From contig SLDE01000225.1 of NCBI GenBank assembly GCA_007125455.1, positions 1 to 9,049 on the forward strand: DNA of 9,049 nt, given 5' to 3'. The first letter of the stretch is position 1. The number at the start of each line of letters is the position of its first letter. A program made the position numbers and the translations under genes. The stretch comes from Ectothiorhodospiraceae bacterium. Lineage in GTDB: Bacteria > Pseudomonadota > Gammaproteobacteria > Thiohalomonadales > Thiohalomonadaceae. Below the pieces are notes generated by a model. It made no database searches and was not told the origin of the DNA. It saw only the letters and a list, made by a program, of their open reading frames with translations. Below, piece after piece: positions 4,021 to 9,049 of the stretch.

Positions 4021-6160
4021 CACTTTGCTCCTTGCCATCGACGGGCAGATGGATCGAAAAACAGGCCCCGCTGCCCGGATTGCTCTCCAGCAGCAGGTGG
4101 CCCCCGTGGGCCTCAATAATGCCACGGCTGATCGACAGGCCCAAGCCCATGCCCTTCGGTTTGGTGGTGACAAAGGGCTCGAACAGGCGCTGTTGCAGGG
4201 CCGCGTCGACGCCCTGGCCACGATCTTCCACCCGGATCACCACTTTATCGGCCGATCTGGCGCTGCCGATCAGCAGGTGACGCTGGCGCATGTCCACCTC
4301 GCGCATCGCCTCCATGGCGTTGCGCGCCAGGTTGAGCAGAACCTGCTCCAATTGAATATCGTGAGCCCACACCAGTGGCAGGGTCTCGTCCAGTTGCAAC
4401 TCCAGAGCGACCTTCTCGCGGCGCAGCTCGGGCTGAAGAAAACCCACCAGCCCGCGGATCAGCTGGTTGATCGCGACCCAGCGGCGTTCAGGTTCCTCCT
4501 TGCGTACCAGTCGGCGTAATTGGCGGATGATCTCCCCGGCCCGTTCGGCCTGGGTAGCAACCCGCTCCATCACCTCGATAAGCTGGGCGCGATCCGTGTC
4601 CGTGCTGGTTTGTAACATACGGATCGAGCCACGGGTATAGTTGCTGATCGCCGATAGCGGCTGGTTGAGCTCGTGGGCGATACCGGAGGCCATCTCTCCC
4701 ATGGTGCTGAGCCGGGCCACATGGGCCAGTTCGTTCTGGTGCTGGCGGGCCTCTTCGGCGGCGCGCTTGCGCGCGGAGATGTCGCGAAACACCACCACCG
4801 CCCCGGTGACCTGGCCACTGCCATCGACGATGGGGTTGCTGCTGTACTCCACGGGGATGCTACGCCCGTCCTTGCACCAGAACACATCGTCCTCCACATG
4901 ACGCGGTTCGTTGTTACGAAAGGTGTGGTAGACAGGGCATTCATTGCTGGAGTGTGGGCTGCCATCGGCGTGGGTGTGGTGCAGGATGCGGTGCTGGTTG
5001 CGCCCGATCAGCTCCTCACTGCTCCAACCGGTCAGCCGTTCCATGGCCCGGTTGACGAAGGTGGCATTGCCCTGGGTATCCACGCCGTAGATCCCCTCCA
5101 CCACCGAGTCGAGGATCAGTGCGTGTTGCTGCTCCAGTTGACGCTTGGCCCTGGCCAGGGCCTGATTCAAGCGCCACACCCAGGTGGTCAACCCGCCCAT
5201 GCTAAGCAGCAACAGAGCGCCGCCCAGCAGCCAGCCCCAATAGTATTGCCACAGTTCGGCAAGGGTAAAGCTCTGCCCCTCCGCATAGGGGGGCAGGCGC
5301 AGCTCGCGCAGCAGATCGTGTACCGGCTGGTAGTCCAGCGGGATACTCCAGCCGGCGTAGTTGCCGCTGAGCGCCGCCGAGTGGTGCTCTGGCATCTCCG
5401 ACAACAGCACCGCCACCTGGCCCGCGAGCTGGTTGGGGGTGTGCTGCACCTTGCTGAACGGCCACTCGGGGTAGAGGCGGGTGCTGTGTACCAATGGAAA
5501 GCCGGGGGTGCGCTGGGGATTGATGATGCGAAAGTCGTCCAGTGCAATCTCCCCGTCGGCCTGCATGCGCTCAAGGATATCGGTGCGCACGGTACCGGCA
5601 TCGACCCGCCCGTCGCGTACCGCACGCACCACCTCGTCGTGGGTGCCGACGAAGCTAATCCCATCCAGGTAGTTGTGGGGGTTGAGGCCGACATCCTTGA
5701 ATTCGCGCACCGCCATCATATAGCCGCCCAGCGAGGTTTCGTTCACCGCCATCAGGCGATTGCCGCGTAGATCGGCCAGGGTGTTGAGATCATAGCGCTC
5801 GGCACGGGCGAAGATCACCCCGCCGAAGACGTTGTAGCCTTCCTCGCCAACCCGATTGCGCATGGTGGCAATACGCGAGACCCGGTGGCGCACCTCCATG
5901 TTGACGTAGATCGCCGGGTTGACCAGGATGAAGTCCACATCACCGTTGGCCACCGCATGGTCGATCTCACCAAAACCCAGTGGGCGGATGTAAAACTGGT
6001 AGTCAGGCAATTGCTCACTGAGATAGGCGGCGGTGTCCCCCCAGTGCTGCAGGGTTGTGACATCACCGCGATGACTCAGGACGCCGATAGACACCGGCAG
6101 GCTGGCAAGGACGCTGCTCAGGTAGCCCAGATAGAGCGCCAAGGCAAGCGGCCACCTCAT
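4010..6160 (-). CDS. Membrane sensor histidine kinase with PhnD-like periplasmic domain and PAS domain (TtrS-like architecture)
   Basis: This 716-aa sensor senses a periplasmic signal and phosphorylates the regulator encoded next to it. An N-terminal signal or anchor (MRWPLALALYLGYLSSVLAS) leads to a PhnD/phosphonate-binding-type substrate-binding domain (about 22-285; IGVLSHRGD, VDFILVNPAIYV, VNETSLGGY, VDAGTVRTDILE). A membrane segment follows (about 308-328), then a PAS domain (about 345-465) rich in His and Cys (HHTHADGSP, NECPVYH). The kinase core has the H-box GIAHELNQPLSAISNYTRGS with His496, the N-box LNLARNAMEAM (Asn614 region), the G1 box VEDRGQG (644-650), the F-box FEPFVTTK and G2 GMGLGLSISRG. 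All catalytic boxes are intact. The ATG at 6160 overlaps the NERD gene stop as ATGA and directly precedes the signal sequence. An ATG at 6187 is possible but would overlap by 31 nt. Architecture resembles the tetrathionate sensor TtrS, but the ligand is not known, as no ttr reductase genes are here. Confidence 0.93.
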   Translation of the reverse strand: MRWPLALALYLGYLSSVLASLPVSIGVLSHRGDVTTLQHWGDTAAYLSEQLPDYQFYIRPLGFGEIDHAVANGDVDFILVNPAIYVNMEVRHRVSRIATMRNRVGEEGYNVFGGVIFARAERYDLNTLADLRGNRLMAVNETSLGGYMMAVREFKDVGLNPHNYLDGISFVGTHDEVVRAVRDGRVDAGTVRTDILERMQADGEIALDDFRIINPQRTPGFPLVHSTRLYPEWPFSKVQHTPNQLAGQVAVLLSEMPEHHSAALSGNYAGWSIPLDYQPVHDLLRELRLPPYAEGQSFTLAELWQYYWGWLLGGALLLLSMGGLTTWVWRLNQALARAKRQLEQQHALILDSVVEGIYGVDTQGNATFVNRAMERLTGWSSEELIGRNQHRILHHTHADGSPHSSNECPVYHTFRNNEPRHVEDDVFWCKDGRSIPVEYSSNPIVDGSGQVTGAVVVFRDISARKRAAEEARQHQNELAHVARLSTMGEMASGIAHELNQPLSAISNYTRGSIRMLQTSTDTDRAQLIEVMERVATQAERAGEIIRQLRRLVRKEEPERRWVAINQLIRGLVGFLQPELRREKVALELQLDETLPLVWAHDIQLEQVLLNLARNAMEAMREVDMRQRHLLIGSARSADKVVIRVEDRGQGVDAALQQRLFEPFVTTKPKGMGLGLSISRGIIEAHGGHLLLESNPGSGACFSIHLPVDGKEQSDER

Positions 6161-6819
6161 CCCTGCCACAGACCCCAAAGCACCCACACCAGGGCAAGCA
6201 GTGACAGTCCGGCGGCCAACCAGAGCCGCCAGTGCGGCCCCTCTTCCCGATGGGGCAGCAGATGGGACTCACGCTGTGGATCGGGGTGGCGCACCAGGTT
6301 CTCCAACCTTTCCCAGGCCTGCTGTAGCTTGAGAGGGATGGTCGCCATGCGCCCCTCTTTGGGAAGTTCATCGCGGGTCATCACCGCCGCCGGGTGGCCC
6401 TTGGGAAAGCGGCACTCCCCCACAAACAACACCGCCGCCTGCAGCGGCACACCCGGAAGATGGTAACGCAGGGTGGCGCTCAGCGGCTCCAGATCGTACA
6501 GCGGGTTGGTGAAATAATAACTGCGACTACCCACCACCTGGGACCATTTTTCCAGGCGCTCGCCGGCAAAGATATTGCCATGATAGCGCTTGGTATTGAG
6601 CAGACAGATCCCCTGTTCGGTTAGCAATAGCCACTCGAAATAGCTATGGCCGCCCATACCGTCATCCAGCATCACATCGCGCAGCTGTCGATCGCCCAGC
6701 GCGGCGATGCGTTGCTCCAGCTGGCGCTGCGCATGCCAGCGCCGCCACAATGGCCAGGCCAGCCAGAGCGATGCCGCCAGCAACAACAGGGCGGGAAGCC
6801 AGATCAGTAGCGGATGCAT
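6157..6819 (-). CDS. Membrane-anchored NERD-domain protein with a degenerate catalytic motif
   Basis: This 220-aa protein has an N-terminal membrane segment (about 4-24, followed by WRRW), a NERD (nuclease-related) domain (about 35-140) and a C-terminal membrane segment (about 197-218). Positive charges after the first segment and RLW before the second suggest that the NERD domain is cytoplasmic. The NERD signature is visible in WLLLTEQGICLLNTKRYHGN (63-82). NERD proteins with nuclease-type motifs usually have an acidic residue two before this lysine (D/E-x-K); here it is Asn75-Thr-Lys77. The upstream acidic position is not a clear Asp either (Glu62). Nuclease activity is therefore doubtful and a binding or scaffolding role is possible. 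The start codon directly abuts the cysS stop (TGA|ATG) and the stop overlaps the kinase start, which places it between cysS and the two-component genes in one operon. Its function is unknown. Confidence 0.85.
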   Translation of the reverse strand: MHPLLIWLPALLLLAASLWLAWPLWRRWHAQRQLEQRIAALGDRQLRDVMLDDGMGGHSYFEWLLLTEQGICLLNTKRYHGNIFAGERLEKWSQVVGSRSYYFTNPLYDLEPLSATLRYHLPGVPLQAAVLFVGECRFPKGHPAAVMTRDELPKEGRMATIPLKLQQAWERLENLVRHPDPQRESHLLPHREEGPHWRLWLAAGLSLLALVWVLWGLWQG

Positions 6820-8226
6820 TCAGCCACGCCGCCAGCTGGTCCCCTGGGGACCGTCTTCCAGGACGATGCCGTCCTCCTTGAGCTGATCACGGATGCGATC
6901 GGATTCGGCCCAGTCCTTGTCCTGACGCGCCTGAAGACGTGCGGCGATCAAGGCCTCCACCTGCTCATCGGAGAGGCTGCCACCCTGCCCACTCCCGCGT
7001 TTGAGGAAGGCCTCCGGATCCTGTTGCAATAGCCCCAGCAGGGCCCCCAGCGCCTTGAGCTCGGCGGCCAGTCGTGCGGCTCGCGCACCATCCTGCTGGC
7101 GGTTGCGGTTGATCTCACCGGCCAGGTCAAACAGCACCGCGATGGCATCGGGGGTGGAAAAATCCTCATCCATGGCGGCATAGAAGCGTTCACTATGCTC
7201 CCCCTCGGCTACCTCGTCGACGGGCCCAATGCCACGCAGGCTGTTATACAGGCTGGTGAGCGATGCACGGGCATTGTCCAGGTGCTGATCCGAGTAGTTG
7301 AGCGGGCTGCGGTAGTGGCTGCCCAGGATGAAAAAGCGGATCACCTCCGGGTCGTAGCGCTCCATCACTTCGCGAATGGTGAAGAAATTGCCCAAGGACT
7401 TGGACATCTTCTCATTGTCCACTCGCACAAAGCCGTTGTGCATCCAGTAGTTAACGAAGGTGCAGCCGCAAGCCCCTTCCGACTGGGCGATCTCGTTCTC
7501 GTGGTGCGGAAACTGCAGATCCAGCCCACCACCGTGGATGTCAAAGTGCTCCCCCAGGGTCTGGGTAGACATTGCCGAACACTCGATGTGCCAGCCGGGG
7601 CGTCCTGCCCCCCAAGGGGAGTCCCAGCTGGGTTCGCCGGGCTTGGCCGCCTTCCACAGCACAAAATCGAGCGGATCATCCTTGCCCTCATCCACCGCCA
7701 CCCGCTCACCGGCGCGCAGGTCGTCGGGGTTCTTGCCCGAGAGCTTGCCGTAGCCCTCGAAGCGGCTTACATCATAGTAGACATCGCCATTGGCCGCCGC
7801 GTAGGCGTAACCGCGCTCGATCAGGCGCTGCACCATGGCAATGATCTCGTCCATGTAGCGGGTAGCGCGCGGCTCCTGGTCCGGCGGCAGCACCCCCAGA
7901 CGCTCGGCATCCTCATGCATCAGGGCGATATAGCGCTCGGTAAGGGCATCAATGGCCTCGCCATTATCGTTGGCACGGGCGATGATCTTGTCGTCGATGT
8001 CAGTGATATTGCGCACATAGCTGACCTGGCTGGCACCGTATATGCGACGCAGATAACGGCTAACCACATCAAACACCACCAGAACCCGCGCATGGCCGAT
8101 ATGGCAGTGGTCGTACACGGTCATCCCGCAGACGTACATCCGCACATGGTTCGGATCGATGGGAACAAAGCGTTCCTTTTGCTTACTCAGGTTGTTGTGA
8201 AGCTTGAGCTCGTGCCGGTAGGCCAT
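6820..8226 (-). CDS. cysS: Cysteinyl-tRNA synthetase
   Basis: CysS charges tRNA-Cys with cysteine in the cytosol. The 468-aa protein is close to E. coli CysS in length. It has YVCGMTVYDHCHIGHARV (31-48) with the HIGH-type HIGH at 42-45. The zinc ligands of the family are present: Cys33, Cys216 (WHIECSAMS), His241 and Glu245 (FPHHENE). KMSKS is at 273-277 and the C-terminal DALR/anticodon region ends in DRIRDQLKEDGIVLEDGPQG. The ATG at 8226 matches the family N-terminus. No strong Shine-Dalgarno precedes it and a hairpin lies just upstream. It is divergent from the exported PPIase gene. It appears to lead an operon with NERD, kinase and regulator genes, because the next ATG begins immediately after its TGA. 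An alternative is that an unseen internal promoter serves the downstream genes separately. Confidence 0.97.
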   Translation of the reverse strand: MAYRHELKLHNNLSKQKERFVPIDPNHVRMYVCGMTVYDHCHIGHARVLVVFDVVSRYLRRIYGASQVSYVRNITDIDDKIIARANDNGEAIDALTERYIALMHEDAERLGVLPPDQEPRATRYMDEIIAMVQRLIERGYAYAAANGDVYYDVSRFEGYGKLSGKNPDDLRAGERVAVDEGKDDPLDFVLWKAAKPGEPSWDSPWGAGRPGWHIECSAMSTQTLGEHFDIHGGGLDLQFPHHENEIAQSEGACGCTFVNYWMHNGFVRVDNEKMSKSLGNFFTIREVMERYDPEVIRFFILGSHYRSPLNYSDQHLDNARASLTSLYNSLRGIGPVDEVAEGEHSERFYAAMDEDFSTPDAIAVLFDLAGEINRNRQQDGARAARLAAELKALGALLGLLQQDPEAFLKRGSGQGGSLSDEQVEALIAARLQARQDKDWAESDRIRDQLKEDGIVLEDGPQGTSWRRG

Positions 8227-8235
8227 TGTGTTGAT

Positions 8236-8262
8236 CCATGCTGCCGGAGAAAAGCGGCATGG
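8236..8262 (-). promoter_or_regulatory. Hairpin in the cysS leader region
   Basis: CCATGC (8236-8241) and GCATGG (8257-8262) form a 6-bp perfect stem that extends on either strand with one mismatch or wobble and two more pairs, around an A-rich (plus) or T-rich (minus) 9-nt loop. It ends 10 nt before the cysS ATG. It could affect translation or be incidental. No T-box or other known leader motif is recognised. A -10-like TACCAT overlaps the stem on the minus strand (8265-8260), but no clear -35 is seen. Confidence 0.35.
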
Positions 8263-8295
8263 TAGCCCAAAACCGCCCCTGGGTGTAGTTTGCAG

Positions 8296-8324
8296 TTTTC
8301 CGACGCCGCCAAAGCCGCTATGAT
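8296..8324 (+). promoter_or_regulatory. Candidate promoter of the cyclophilin pair
   Basis: TTTTCC (8296-8301), a 17-bp spacer and TATGAT (8319-8324, 5/6 match to the -10 consensus) precede the exported PPIase start at 8360. The -35 is weak. Transcription would start near 8331. Confidence 0.5.
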
Positions 8325-8359
8325 GTCCGCCCCTTTAAGTTATTGCACGGATCCGGATC

Positions 8360-8944
8360 ATGAACAGACTGCTCCACACCTTCCTTGCCCTCACCCTGCT
8401 GGCCCTGAGCGGCAACGCCCTGGCCGAAACGCCTGTACAGCTTCAGATGCAAACCAGCAAGGGCAGCATCACCCTGGAACTCTATCCCGACAAGGCCCCC
8501 AAGACCGTAGCCAACTTCCTGCGCTATGTGGATGAAGGCTTTTACAACGGCACCATCTTTCACCGTGTGATCGATGGCTTTATGATCCAGGGGGGCGGCT
8601 TTGACGAGCAGTTCCGCGAGAAGTCCACCCATGAGCCAATCCCCAACGAGGCCGACAACGGTCTGGGCAACACCACCGGCACCATCGCCATGGCGCGCAC
8701 CAACGACCCGCATTCAGCCACCGCACAGTTCTTCATCAATGTGAACGACAACGCGCCTCTGGACCACCAGTCCCCCACCCCACGGGGCTGGGGCTACGCG
8801 GTATTTGGGCGGGTGATAGAGGGCATGGAGGTGGTCGAGGCGATCAAGGCTGTCTCTACCGGCTCCCGTGGTATGCATCGCGATGTGCCGCGTGAGAACG
8901 TCGTCATTGAACAGGTTTCACAAATCACCCCCGAAGAGGACTAA
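8360..8944 (+). CDS. ppiA: Exported cyclophilin-type peptidyl-prolyl cis-trans isomerase
   Basis: This 194-aa cyclophilin probably acts in the periplasm, speeding cis-trans isomerisation at prolines in secreted proteins. A clear signal peptide (MNRLLHTFLALTLLALSGNALA, cleavage after residue 22) precedes the fold. Cyclophilin active-site residues are visible: FHRVIDGFMIQGGGF (67-81, with Arg69, Phe74 and Gln77), ATAQFFINV (120-128) and GWGYAVFG (143-150). The C-terminal part (TGSRGMHRDVP) is close to the E. coli PpiB style, so this is a PpiB-like domain with an export signal; the symbol ppiA reflects location and is less certain than the family. The ATG at 8360 starts the signal peptide, with only a weak GGATCC site upstream. 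The next gene, a cytoplasmic cyclophilin, begins 3 nt after its stop. Confidence 0.93.
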   Translation: MNRLLHTFLALTLLALSGNALAETPVQLQMQTSKGSITLELYPDKAPKTVANFLRYVDEGFYNGTIFHRVIDGFMIQGGGFDEQFREKSTHEPIPNEADNGLGNTTGTIAMARTNDPHSATAQFFINVNDNAPLDHQSPTPRGWGYAVFGRVIEGMEVVEAIKAVSTGSRGMHRDVPRENVVIEQVSQITPEED

Positions 8945-8947
8945 GCC

Positions 8948-9049
8948 GTGATCAAACTCAACACCAATATGGGCACCATTACCCTTGAGCTCTTCGCCGA
9001 CAAGGCGCCGATTACCGCCGCCAATTTTGAAAACTATGTGAAGAGCGGC
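8948..9049 (+). CDS. ppiB: Cytoplasmic cyclophilin-type peptidyl-prolyl isomerase, N-terminal fragment (cut by the window edge)
   Basis: The first 34 codons of a second cyclophilin are present. The start is GTG, 3 nt after the previous stop. GAGGA (8936-8940) lies 7 nt upstream as a good Shine-Dalgarno and supports this start. The N-terminus, (V/M)IKLNTNMGTITLELFADKA, opens directly on the cyclophilin beta-strand with no signal peptide, so the product should be cytoplasmic. The sequence is open to the right edge. Tight spacing implies cotranscription with the exported paralogue. Confidence 0.9.
   Translation, partial: MIKLNTNMGTITLELFADKAPITAANFENYVKSG

Noticed and set aside
4021..4221. N-terminal extension of the response regulator to an upstream ATG
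   Set aside because: The extra 67 residues are Arg/Cys-rich, overlap the kinase catalytic domain in another frame and do not belong to the receiver fold. MSDSAAS at 4020 fits the family.
4673..5770. 365-codon plus-strand open frame
   Set aside because: It lies fully antisense to the sensor kinase, whose domains are clear. Long antisense frames are expected in GC-rich coding DNA.
7195..8265. 356-codon plus-strand open frame
   Set aside because: It is antisense to cysS, whose catalytic motifs are all intact.

Overview
The window looks like a GC-rich gammaproteobacterial chromosome. The housekeeping proteins (DnaE, FolD, CysS, tandem cyclophilins) resemble their gammaproteobacterial counterparts, and every tRNA gene encodes its CCA end. 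The species is not identifiable from this sequence; a free-living, Chromatiales-like gammaproteobacterium is only a guess.

Layout. At 1-566 is the 5' end of dnaE (minus strand), running off the left edge. Upstream of it, also on the minus strand, is a three-tRNA operon transcribed Pro(TGG) - Arg(TCT) - His(GTG) at 1181-738. It has a clear sigma70 promoter at 1222-1250 and a rho-independent terminator at 700-728. The Arg-His spacer is unusual: a perfect 69-bp direct repeat includes the last 19 nt of tRNA-Arg, and hairpin-forming sequence lies between the copies. folD (plus, 1421-2266) diverges from the tRNA operon. Convergent with folD is a single-domain HDOD gene (minus, 2312-3154).

The four genes from 8226 down to 3388 form one tightly packed minus-strand operon: cysS, a membrane-anchored NERD-domain protein, a hybrid-type sensor (PhnD-like periplasmic domain, membrane segment, PAS, histidine kinase) and a FixJ/TtrR-like response regulator. 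The junctions are TGA|ATG, a 4-nt ATGA overlap and an 11-nt overlap. The operon ends at a strong terminator at 3247-3274. Divergent from cysS is a cyclophilin pair (plus): an exported PPIase at 8360-8944, then 3 nt later a GTG-started cytoplasmic PPIase cut by the right edge.

How it fits together. cysS, folD, a tRNA cluster and ppiB are housekeeping genes often found close together in gammaproteobacteria. Here a signalling set (HDOD; NERD + sensor kinase + regulator) sits between folD and cysS and appears to use cysS as the first gene of its transcript. The sensor has the architecture of tetrathionate-type TtrS kinases, but no tetrathionate reductase genes are present, so its ligand and target genes are unknown. 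No CRISPR array, transposase or integrase was seen.
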